DNA from: Perkinsus chesapeaki
Taxonomy: Eukaryota; Perkinsozoa; Perkinsida; Perkinsidae
Direction: 5' to 3'
Length of the DNA: 64,000 nt
Assembly (NCBI GenBank): GCA_013115145.1
Contig: JAAPAO010000078.1
Coordinates: 24,306-88,305, forward strand
In this document: piece after piece, positions 22,154 to 31,081 of the stretch
How positions within the stretch are numbered: position 1 is the first letter of the stretch
Layout: each line of letters opens with the position of its first letter
Made by a program: the position numbers and the translations under genes
The notes under the pieces: generated by a model
Databases searched by the model: none
What the model was told of the DNA's origin: nothing
What the model saw: only the letters and a program-made list of their open reading frames with translations

Positions 22154-23870
22154 ATGCCAGAAGTAGAATCAAAAAAGAGATCTTTAGATTCCGACAAGGT
22201 TAAGTCGAGCACACCCGAAGTTATCTTTGGTGATTCCAAAATCGAAGTTGCCGGTAAAATATCTATCTCACATTAATGCACAGTCCCCATCAGGTTTATC
22301 GGACCCCACAGAGGTCCCTCTTGCCCGGACGTTCGACGAGTCTGGTCTGAGAAAGTCTCTTAAGGAGTATCTTAGCTCCAAGTTTTCCACTCCTTCCGCC
22401 ATCCAAGCTGCCTGCTGGCCCCTCTTGCTTTCTGGTCTCGATGTCGTCGGTGTCGCTGAGACCGGCAGCGGCAAGACCCTCGGTTTCGCATTGCCTTTCA
22501 TGTCGAAGGCTATGAATAAAGGAAATGACGGTATGATGATGGTGTTATCTCCCACTAGAGAGCTGGCGAGGCAAATCCACGAGGTTATCGTTGACGTTGA
22601 CAAGAAGAAGCAAAAGTTGCCTTCAATTTGCCTGTACGGCGGCACTCCTAAGTGGGAGCAGCAGAAACAGTTGAAGGCTGATAAGCCTCGAATAGTGATT
22701 GGCACCCCCGGAAGGGTCTTAGATCTCCTCCAGGACGGCTCATTGGACTTCTCTAAGGTTAACTATGCAGTTTTGGACGAAGCTGATCGAATGCTCGACA
22801 TGGGGTTCCTACCGAGTGTCACGCAGATCTTCGGATATCTTCCATCGGCTGATAAGAGACAATCTCTTATGTTCTCAGCTACGTGGAATAAGGAGGTAAT
22901 AAGGTAATTTCGTGGCGAGTGAGGATTGGTCACAGGTACGAAGATTATCTAGAAAGTTGATGAAGCGTGAGCGCATTACTGTTACTGTTATGGGCAGCAA
23001 TGAGACCAAAAGCAACCAGGATGAGTTGACCGCCAATACTCGTATCACCCAGATGATCGATGTGGTCCACGATAGGAAGCCTAAGATGGACCGTCTATGG
23101 CATCATCTTGGTAACCTATGCCCTAATAAGGGAGTGTGGAAGGTAATATAAAGGGGATCGGAAGAGGAGGACTCAGCAATCGCCGGGATGTTGGAAATCT
23201 GTCACAAAGTCTATTTTTATACGAAGAGTGTTGGCTATCAGGTTATTGTGTTCGCACTGTATAAGAAGGAGGCAGCCCATCTCGAGCGATGCCTCAGGGA
23301 CTACTATGATGTAGTGGGTCTTCATGGCGACATGACACAGTCCGCTCGGGAGGCCTCTATTAAGCGGTTTACCGAGGGGCAAAATCTTATATTAGTAGCT
23401 ACTGATGTAGCAGCTAGAGGCTTGGATGTTAAGGACGTCACTGGTGTTATTAACTACACTTTCCCTTTGGTTATTGAAGATTACGTTCATAGGTGAGAGA
23501 GCGACGCAGGTTCGAATCCCAGGGAGGGCATTTTTCAGGATTGGCCGTACTGGACGTGCAGGGCGGACGGGCAAGGCTGTTACCATCTTGAATGCTGATG
23601 AGGAGAAGCAGTTCGCCTTCGATCTTAAGGGACTTCTTGAGCGATGTGGCCAGGAGGTAACTTCGGTAGCGGTTGATGGGGAGTACTTGGTATGGCCAGG
23701 TACCTGAGGCTTTGAGTAAGTTGGCAAACCAGACGGGTGGGTTCAAGGCGAGCAAGAAGAAGGTTCATCCCATTTATGGGGCATTCTTCAAGGATGAAGA
23801 GGAGATGGCAAAGTTAGAGGCGAAGAAGACTCATATTACCTTCTCGGATGATGATGAAGATGACGACTAG
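22154..23870 (+). CDS. DBP3: DEAD-box RNA helicase, Dbp3 type (ribosome biogenesis)
   Basis: ATP-dependent RNA helicase; the yeast relative acts in the nucleolus on pre-rRNA for the 60S subunit. Motifs in order: Q-motif region STPSAIQAACWPLLLSG, motif I AETGSGKT, PTRELA, GG, TPGR, DEAD in VLDEADRMLDMGF, SAT, then ELTANTRITQM and VFALYKKEA (both Dbp3-like), ATDVAARGLD, and HRIGRTGRAG restored by splicing. Introns: 22896-22935 (40 nt), 23143-23241 (99), 23493-23538 (46), 23657-23699 (43); all phases close. The acidic tail ends SDDDEDDD. The first exon is uncertain: MPEVESKKRSLDSDK from 22154 needs a short intron (ending 22283) to reach the helicase frame; otherwise translation starts at 22227 (471 aa). 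Confidence 0.9.
22896..22935 (+). repeat. 40-nt intron holding one GCG-TIR arm
   Basis: GTAATAAGG-TAATTTCGTGGCG...GTCACAG between WNKE and VRRLS of the helicase, phase 0. The arm is in the forward orientation; a PH-domain intron of identical length (26772-26811) carries it inverted. Confidence 0.9.
23493..23538 (+). mobile_element. 46-nt intron made of a tRNA T-arm/acceptor-end fragment, inside helicase motif VI
   Basis: GTGAGAGAGCGACGCA, then GGTTCGAATCCCAG, then GGAGGGCATTTTTCAG. It splits the codon for Arg in H-R-IGRTGRAG, one of the best conserved motifs in biology, so both borders are certain. Confidence 0.92.
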
Positions 23871-24318
23871 GCGTGCTGCGATTTTACGGTGGTCGAAACT
23901 GATAGAAAAACAGTAAAATGATGACCATCGTCTTCATTATCTAGTCCTAGAGATTACACATCGCTTATGTATTAGTTACTAGTTTCATTATTGGATAATT
24001 CGCCACTAAATTACGTCTGAGGGCTGATGATGATGATGAGCTACAACGTTCCTGTTAAATATATAACAGCCACCACCACCTCCACACATGGTGGTGGTGG
24101 CTGCCTACGTACTGGAACCTGCGTCCGAAAGGATGATATCGTAACTGTCCTATTATACGCGGGTTTCAAGAGGCTTTGCTTGTGTAGAGTGACGGGGTGG
24201 TGGGAAGTTGAGCTGGAATGTATCTTACCTGGTTGAAGCTAAGATACCATATCACCAGTTGTTATTTAATTTTAAGTTGGCTGCTCTTGCCGCCTTCACT
24301 GCTACATCAAACTAGCAT
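23871..24318. other. Intergenic region between helicase and PITP gene, with hairpin and a TIR-B remnant
   Basis: AACTGATAGAAAAACAGTAAAATGA at about 23898 matches the arm of the second inverted-repeat family (see 50223-50288). A perfect 12-bp-stem hairpin, GCCACCACCACC / GGTGGTGGTGGC, lies at 24069-24101. Confidence 0.6.
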
Positions 24319-27300
24319 ATGCCTAGAGTCCAGGAGTATCGAATAGTCCTTCCAATGGAGGTCGAGCAATACCATGTTGCCCAGCTCTACATGGTCGCCA
24401 AGTCTAGCCTGGAAGATACTACTGGCGGGGCTGGAGTGGAAGTGGTTACAAACGAACCATATGATGATGGTAGTAGTGGTTTGGTGTAGTGGTTAGTATG
24501 TCAGCCTTTCTCAGGGGAGACCCAGGGTCAATTCACTCATAAGCGCATTTCTATCGCACCGTATTTGCCGTCTTGGGTAACATCATTGGTGAATCCTGAT
24601 TGGCTGGTATTCGACGAGAAGAGTTGGAATGCCTTCCCTCGGTGCCGTACGGTCTACTCTTGTCCGATGCTTAGTGAGTTCTCGATGGAGATTGATAGTA
24701 TGCATATTGAAGGCAATTGTACAGATGATAACGCTCTTAAATTGGATGGTAACAAGCCGACAGTTTTTACGCTTTTTCTATCAGTTTTTGCCAGATGCGG
24801 ATCTTGCTAAGCGTAAAATTGACTTCATCGATATCGTAAACGATCACATATCCAGCAGGGATTATAATGAAGAAGAAGACCCGTCAAAATGGCATAGCGA
24901 GAAGGTAGATGGAGACAAGCGTTCGGACGGGGAGATGCTGTTTGCAGCTCGACATGGGACCTTTGGAGTCTGACTGGATGCAGACGACTCAGCCGATCAT
25001 GACGTGTTACAAGGTACTAAGGGGAAGGGGGTTTGGTCACCTGGGGGCGGCGTCGGCGGGGGGGAGGTGTTATTACGTGCTGCTGCGATGTGATAATACG
25101 ATTTGATTGTCGATTCGGTGCTTAATAGTGCGGAGTGGAAGAAGCATGGAATAGTTACATTCGTTGCATGTGGACGTAGTTTATATCGAGTGTCATTCAT
25201 TTGAGTGGTTATCAGGTTATTCATGTTACCTGTAATCCTGGGTTTATGATGCAGAACAGAGTTGAAAGTTTTATAGTTAAAGCGACTAAGACAACTCTAT
25301 TCAAGTAGTAAGGGGATGGATACTTGATAAAGGGGCGAATCCTGCCCAGTCGAGAGGACATGACAATAATGCCAATGTAGAGTGTATTCAGCGATGGTCT
25401 GAAGCTGAATAACTGAGTTGAGTAGTTCAATTACTAACCATTATTTCCTTCGCCACATTGAGGCCGATATCAATTGGTTTCGATTGCCGTCGTTGGAAGG
25501 CTGTCGTTGGCCTTGCCGTTTTTAACAGCGTACATCACCATTTCTCGAAATTTACGCATTCTCTGTTGGCGTGGAAAGCATTGGTATTAAAGGACGTATG
25601 GGCTCCATAAGCAGCAGGAGTCGGATTGATTATTACCGTGGTTGGCTACCTTTACGCTACGTAGCTGGGGGGAGCAGGGTGGAATCTCGAACCTCGCAGG
25701 TATCATCGAAAATGTGTGTGCTGGGCGGATGAATGGGCCGATCTGACGATGGATGATATTCGATTGATGGAGGATAAAGTCCAGAAGAAGCTGCGGAAGT
25801 TCTGGAGGGACAAACGGATTGAGGAAGGCTTGGAAGTTGCCAGCGATTCTGACGCCAGCGAAGTGCAGGGGGAGCTGGAGGGCACCCCTACTGCGGATGA
25901 GGATGCCTCACCCGGCAGCGCAACTGGCCGCCGATCTCGAACTGCTAGTCGAGCATCAAGCAAAGATACCACCGGGTTGCTAACAGTTACGGCATCACCG
26001 GTGGATCCGGCTAGGACTAGTGTGAGTGCGAGTGTTAATAATGACATAGCGGCGAGCGGTAGAGTTGGGGCTAGCCATAAGTGCAGCAGCATCACTGGTG
26101 GAGGAAGCGGTGTGGAGGTTATGAGGGCTGGATCGCTGTTTAAATTGGGGGATGGTATTATAAATACCAGCTGGAATGAGAGGTAGTAGTGGGGGGAGGG
26201 AGGGTTGGTAATTTCGTGGCGCGTGACAAGGAATTGGGAATACTGTTGTAGGGAGGTAGTATGGGAATAGGATTTAATCTATTTTGTTACTCGTTGATGG
26301 GGTGCATGTTCGATCTTTACGTCGCGCGCCACGAAATTAGTTGGTGACGTGAACTCTGCTCTTCAAGGTTGGTGAAAAAGCATTTAGTAGGGTTATGATT
26401 TTGAGAATATCGTCGAATAGGTGGAGAGTCATCTCAATTACGATAATGCCGATCGGTGTTCGATGACCGAGAGGTGGGCAAGCATGCAGTCTGGCAACTG
26501 CTGCTGCTACCAGCTTATCGATCGAGAAAGGAAGGGGCGTAGTGCGTAAACAACTGCGAGGTGTTACTGCTTTTGGCATTCAAACTAGCACTGATGTGTT
26601 GTGAAGTGGGGCCTTGAATGATGTATGTTTAGATACTTTGTGCTGTCGGGATCTGTCCTGAGCTATTATAGAGATTCGAGGGAAGTACGACCGAGGGAGA
26701 GTATACCGATGAAAGGGGCTGTAGTGCAGTGGTGTGGCTCACATAAGGGAAGAGAGCATGCCTTTATAGTCGTAATAACGTCACGCGCCATGAAATTGTA
26801 CGGTTATTCAGATGCCCAAGGACCATCGCAGACAGGTTGTTGTGTCTGGTGGAAGCGAGGGCGAGACGCGTCAGTGGATGCTTTGGTGTCAGGAGGCCGC
26901 AGATAGGGCTACGGCCTCAACGACACCTGGGCCAACCATGGAGGCATCTCCTAAGGTGGCTATGGTAGCTGAAGGAGAGCCAAAGGGGGGCGAGGGAAAG
27001 GTGAGTGGCGGTCTTTGGAGGGAAAAAGCAGTGTCTATCTTAGGTTGAAGCGCGCTCTTCGGGTGGTGGAGTAGTTCGCGAGAAGTCTGTTGATAAGGCT
27101 GGGCCGTCGGTGTCGTCTTCGTCAGGGGGCCTTCTGCCAGATGCCTGTACGCGGTATTTGCCTAAAGACCCTTTAAGAGGAATGGAGAGCCTTCTGAGGT
27201 TTGCTAGATGTGGATATCAAAGGAATGATATGTGTATGGTGTAAGTTGCCGGGGGTGGGGATCGAACTCGGGTGGGATGCCTCTGAGCAGGTCAACTGAT

Positions 27301-28377
27301 CGAGGGTTGAGGATTTGGCGGCAAATGGACCCTGTTGATGAGGAGGCCGGTTTGACGGTTTTTCTATCAAAAGTGTGGTCTGAGGCTACCAGAGTGGATT
27401 TCTATTCCGTCCCTTTGTCTATCGCCTTTGCAATAACTACCCTCTCCGTTTTCGTCATCCTCACACTCGGTGCTTTACTGACACCTCTAGCTGCATTCAT
27501 CCTCGTAGTGTGGTCCAAATGCCTGCTGGAAGTGTTCCCTATTGCCGAGGCCGTCAGGGAGGGTACTTCCAGTGGTGTTGTGATCGGTGAGGTTGTTGTG
27601 CCCACCACCGACAGCAGCATGGTCGAAGCCGCTCTTTTGGATGTATCCGAGTGGCATCGTTGGAGTCCGGCGCTGAAGTCTGCCGCTGCCTACAGGCTGT
27701 CTACTACTGGTCTGGGTCTTGTTAAATACGGCGGAGCGGAGCTTACTGAGCGAATTATTCGTCCTAGAGAGGAGGGGCCACCTAGCGTAGGTCCATGCCA
27801 GGAACAGCAAGCTTGCCTGCCATCACTAATAGTGTTGCATTACGATAGCAAGGCAAATGAGAAGTACTTTTGCTGGGCGGTGTTCCCGGGCCCTAAGTCA
27901 GTGTCGGTGCTGATGCTGAGCGCTGGTGGCCCCGGGAGAGCCATAAGGGGCCTGAGGTTTGTGCGAGAGTATCTTAGCTCGCTGCAAGTTGCCCCTGTAG
28001 TGTGGCCGAGACCCTTGCCATCACTACCGGATATGTTTATGCCACGAGGGAGCCAACATGTTCATGCGAGAAGGAGAGGGTCTGGTGGATGGGTGGAGCT
28101 ACCGGTGCCTTATGGTGTTAAAGGCCTCGACTCGGCATTAAAGAGGGCATTGTTGCACAACTCAGAGGAGGCTATTGTTGGCGGTAGGGTAATGGCTGAT
28201 GAAGATGACCGTGGTGGAGCGGACGTGATGCCGACTCTTATGGGTGGGAGAGGAGGCGGAGCGAAGTTTTTTTATGGTTTTTGGTTTCAGCGTTGTCGCA
28301 TCTATTCATCCAATCGAGTGCGTATATGCCAAGAGCGAGCACGGCTATTGTTAATAACGATAGTTGCCGAGCGGTAG
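24319..28377 (+). CDS. Phosphatidylinositol transfer protein fused to a PH domain and a membrane-anchored C-terminal region (~915 aa)
   Basis: Ten exons in this model (24319-24483, 24526-24748, 24795-24904, 24948-25013, 25216-25304, 25700-26182, 26633-26771, 26812-27000, 27044-27240, 27291-28377) sum to 916 codons with all phases consistent. Residues 1-~245 are a class I PITP domain: EYRIVLPMEVEQYHVAQLY, GVEVVTNEPY, SWNAFPRCRTVY, NRVESFIVKATKTTLF, CWADEWADLTMDDIR. A Ser/Thr-rich linker leads to a PH domain (~365-455: LFKLGDGI..., RYFVLSGSVLSYYRDS, GETRQWMLWCQEA). Residues ~580-620 form one or two membrane helices (SVPLSIAFAITTLSVFVILT), followed by ~300 residues of unrecognised sequence that could be another lipid-binding module. 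Likely acts in lipid transfer at a membrane. The 3' end may extend by further splicing. Confidence 0.85.
24484..24525 (+). mobile_element. 42-nt intron made of a tRNA 5' fragment (A-box region)
   Basis: GTGTAGTGGTTAGTATG...GGGGAGACCCAG resembles the D-arm through variable loop of a tRNA of Asp/Glu type. Removing it joins GSSGL to GQFTHKR in phase 0, matching the PITP family (G-Q-Y/F-T-H-K), so the borders are secure. Confidence 0.85.
24749..24794 (+). repeat. 46-nt intron with a TIR-B arm
   Basis: GTAACAAGCCG...CTTTTTCTATCAGTTTTTGCCAG between LKLD and DADLAKRK of the PITP domain. Shares TTTTTCTATCAG with the intron 55638-55678 and with one arm of the two-armed element at 50223-50288. Confidence 0.8.
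26208..26340. mobile_element. Intact two-armed GCG-TIR introner, nested in a longer PITP intron
   Basis: Left end GTAATTTCGTGGCGCGTGAC and right end GTCGCGCGCCACGAAATTAG are inverted copies (one internal mismatch over about 18 bp). The ends read GT...AG, so the 133-bp unit carries its own potential splice sites. It lies inside the 450-nt intron 26183-26632. No coding capacity. Confidence 0.85.
26772..26811 (+). repeat. 40-nt intron holding an inverted GCG-TIR arm
   Basis: GTAATAA-CGTCACGCGCCATGAAATT-...TTCAG inside the PH domain, between HAFIV and MPKDHRR, phase 0. Confidence 0.9.
27001..27043 (+). repeat. 43-nt intron of the TATCTTAG family
   Basis: GTGAGTGGCG...GTGTCTATCTTAG followed by GTTGAAG. 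The join TATCTTAG|GTTGAAG recurs around 2243-2258 (inverted) and 45868-45885. Confidence 0.7.
27241..27290 (+). mobile_element. 50-nt intron with a reverse-orientation tRNA T-arm
   Basis: GTAAGTTGCCGGGGGTGGG-GATCGAACTCGGG...GAGCAG. The exon phases (GT|G) keep the PITP-PH protein in frame into the membrane segment. Confidence 0.75.
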
Positions 28378-28440
28378 GTTTGAACCGGGGTCTTTTGGAT
28401 AGCAGTTGGGCGCTTCCCCCGCTGGGCTATAAATGTGTAT
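28361..28440 (-). mobile_element. tRNA-like element, minus strand
   Basis: Minus strand: TAGCCCAGCGGGGGAAGCGC, then ACTGCTATCC, then a B-box CCCGGTTCAAACC. It lies just past the end of the PITP-PH reading frame, probably in an intron or 3' region. The A-box is poor, so it is not called as a tRNA gene. Confidence 0.5.
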
Positions 28441-28449
28441 TTCAGTTAC

Positions 28450-30460
28450 AACTGGTGGGAGCGTGCATAGTGGCCAGTCTACAACGTCTTCTTTGTGCCC
28501 TTGAAAGCAGTGATGCCTTCCTAACCACATCTGCAGCAGCTGCCCGGACCCCTGGTTACCGAGCCATCATAACTCCTGGAGACACATGCCAATGCAAGAC
28601 GATCCCTCGAGCTGGTCGAGGCCATGGAGCTGATATTTGCTGGGAGGCAGTGGCGCCCGATTGTGCTCATTATTTAGTGACAGAGGAAGAGGGCTGCGGG
28701 AGATGGACGCAACGAGGCACGATAAAGTGAGAAAAATACCCTCGGTGGGATTCGAACCCGAGTCGTGCTACTGCAGGTTTGGTGTATCATTATTGCCTCC
28801 TACATTGAAGTACAGAACTACTGGGATAGCTCTCAACCTCACCGGAAAGCACTATATCGACTTCCTCAGTAGTGAAGTCAAAAATGCAGCGGAGCGGAGC
28901 TCTAAGAGAACTGCAAATAAAGGCATTACCGCCTTCGTGACAGAGCTACCACGGCTGGTAAAAATGCCTGTTGCCGGAATCGAACTCGAGACCTTCTTCC
29001 TCTCGTAGGTCTGTCGCCCATTGAGTGGTTCCTCCAAGCATTGCTTGTTACGTTGGGAGGGCAAAGTATCTATCAACATTCCCGGAGCCAACGGTGGCAT
29101 TTGCGAGCTCTCCATTGTGGATCCATCCAGCGGTAAGTTATCTCGCTGTTCTTGTTCAACCCGGATGAGGGAGGATTCAGGCCGAGTGGCTGGAGAAGTC
29201 CGAAACGGTCGTGGTGGCCTGCATAGTGTTGGAGAGGGCAATATATTCGACCGTGTGTGCTTCGATGGCGAGCCACTTTGGGTTAGCGGCCTGTGCCCCG
29301 AGGATTTAGCGGCGTCTTCCGAGCATGCCGCTGAAGCCTTCCCTCCAACGTCCCCAGTTGTCGAGATAAAGGTAGGGTGCCGGGATCGAACTTGGGACCT
29401 TTCAATCGCATACTTCAGGTTGAATCTAGCAAGCGTCTCTTGCCGACTGATTGTCATACTCATCGATTGATTGGTCGCCGGCGCCGGGTCCAGTCGACCA
29501 AACCATTACAGGAATAATTGCCTCTATCATCCACTGCCTTATTGTAGCATTTCTACCACTTTTTTCAACTCCTTGGCATTTGAGTTAACCAAGTGGGAGG
29601 GGGTCGGGCCCGCTGCAGTCCCTAATTCGCTCACTATGCTCCTCACCGGCTCACTCCTCTTTTTTTGCTCGGTGTACGGAGCACCCTTGTGGGACTCTGA
29701 GACTTGTCTGGAGGAATGCCCCGAGCTGGCTCAATCCGTGGCACTGCTGGAAGCTTTGGTTCTATCTCCTAAACTAGCCGCGGCCGCTCTATCGGGGAGC
29801 TATCAAGCCGGGTGGGAGGAGTATTTGACGCTTCGATCAGATTGATTGCCGTGTGTAGGTATAAGGCGGTCCGCGAGGACAAGGTGTACTCATGTGTGGC
29901 GGAAAAGCTATGTGGAACGTGTTTAGAGGTGAGCAGGGATCGAACTTGGGACCTTTGGATGAGGATTAATAAGTTTGTTGCTCTACCGTTCGGCCAGGAA
30001 TCCACGTGCACGATTGGGCGATGCATTGTCGAGAATGTCGCATGTCGGGCCTTAACCGATTTCACCTCGGATCTAGTTAAGATATGTTACTGCTCGATTG
30101 GTGAGCCACGACCCTACCCTTCCCTCTCAACCATCACTTCAGGTTACAACATCGCTGTCTTAAATGGGATGGTTGACCCCCAGTGGTCATCAACTGACCC
30201 TCCCTTCTGCGAAGGTGGTGTGAATGCTCCTCAAGGAACAGCAGAGACTGTTCAGGAATCATGCAGAGGTCGGTCACCTCGTTGGTTTAAGTATCCAGTA
30301 TTTTGCATTGTTGGACAGCGCCGCAGTGTTGGCTATATGCGGCCGTTGCCACTCGGCTGAGAGGGAAAGGAAGTTCCAGAGGAATAATTTGCCTAATTTT
30401 TTCGCGAAATTTGTAGATACTTGTCAGAATTCCGGTAGACTTTCGGATAGGATATGAATC
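28450..30460 (+). CDS. Unresolved spliced coding region, possibly a lipid-binding (OSBP-like) protein
   Basis: Exons are visible between clear introns. One reads CIIIASYIEVQNYWDSSQPH (after 28776). The next, after 29008, reads LRWEGKVSINIPGANGGICE, then across a probable 53-nt intron RVAGEVRNGRGGLHSVGEGN and FDGEPLW. This spacing (GKV.I...C.L...V.GEV...G...LW) is loosely like the C-terminal half of oxysterol-binding proteins, but I do not find the EQVSHHPP signature, so the assignment is weak. A later exon ends YQAGWEEYLTLRSD near 29845. It could be a separate gene or the 3' part of the PITP-PH gene. Confidence 0.3.
28727..28776 (+). mobile_element. 50-nt intron with reverse-orientation tRNA T-arm
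   Basis: GTGAGAAAAATACCC...GGGATTCGAACCCGAG...CTGCAG. Here the tRNA 3' end (inverted ATTTTTC) supplies the donor. Confidence 0.65.
28958..29008 (+). mobile_element. 51-nt intron with reverse-orientation tRNA T-arm
   Basis: GTAAAAATGCCTG...GGAATCGAACTCGAGACC...CTCGTAG; same plan as 28727-28776. Confidence 0.65.
29372..29418 (+). mobile_element. 47-nt intron with reverse-orientation tRNA T-arm
   Basis: GTAGGGTGCC-GGGATCGAACTTGGGACC-...ACTTCAG. A near-copy of GGGATCGAACTTGGGACCTT recurs at about 29935-29955, where more of a tRNA-like unit can be read on the minus strand (GGCCGAACGGTAGAG ... AGTTCGATCCC). Confidence 0.65.
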
Positions 30461-30559
30461 GCAGCCACTCGATTGGTAAATATTAGGCCACGGTGACGGA
30501 AGGCGGAGAAGAATCCAAAGGATACAATCGGGATACAGTCCGTTCAGTTGTTGCATGTG

Positions 30560-31080
30560 TATTGTTGATGCGCATTACGTCGCCAACCTAAGGCTGTGGT
30601 TGGGGTCAGAGGCCCCATTTATTTTCCTGTTGTCATGTCACAACAGCCAGTTCGACTCGATAACCTTATGTAGCGACACACCTATACTGTCGACTATCTC
30701 CAATACAACAGCTGCTCATAATGTTAATTTCGAACCGGCTGCGGCGGCGGTGGTCCTATGGCTACGCCATGACTTATATGGTTGAATTTTAAACCGTAAA
30801 TAATTCCATGTGTGTGAAACATATCCGTAGAGACAACAGCTTCTCGCTCGCTTCCCCTTCAGATTTCAGTATTTCCGACTTCATCGGTGGTTCACCGCAG
30901 ACAGAGGAGCCAACCGAAAATGCCAAGGGGAGTTCAGCGGAGCGAAGCAGCAGATTACGCATATACCTGATATCACTCTTCAGCTTCCTGTGGGGCGTGT
31001 TCATGCTTTTATAGCTTTGATGTTGTTACTTACTATCTCGAGTTCTGCGGGGCACCGCGGTATGGTATTAGCCGTTTGTA
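30560..31080. other. Gap before the SIN3-like gene
   Basis: Short frames only. Contains GCGGAGCGAAGCAGCAG near 30938, the GCGGAGCGAAGCG repeat. Confidence 0.35.
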
Positions 31081-31081
31081 A

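Noticed and set aside
28727-28776. tRNA gene predicted from the T-arm/B-box sequence
   Set aside because: No acceptor-stem pairing or A-box within a tRNA length; the sequence fits exactly within an intron-like GT...AG unit.
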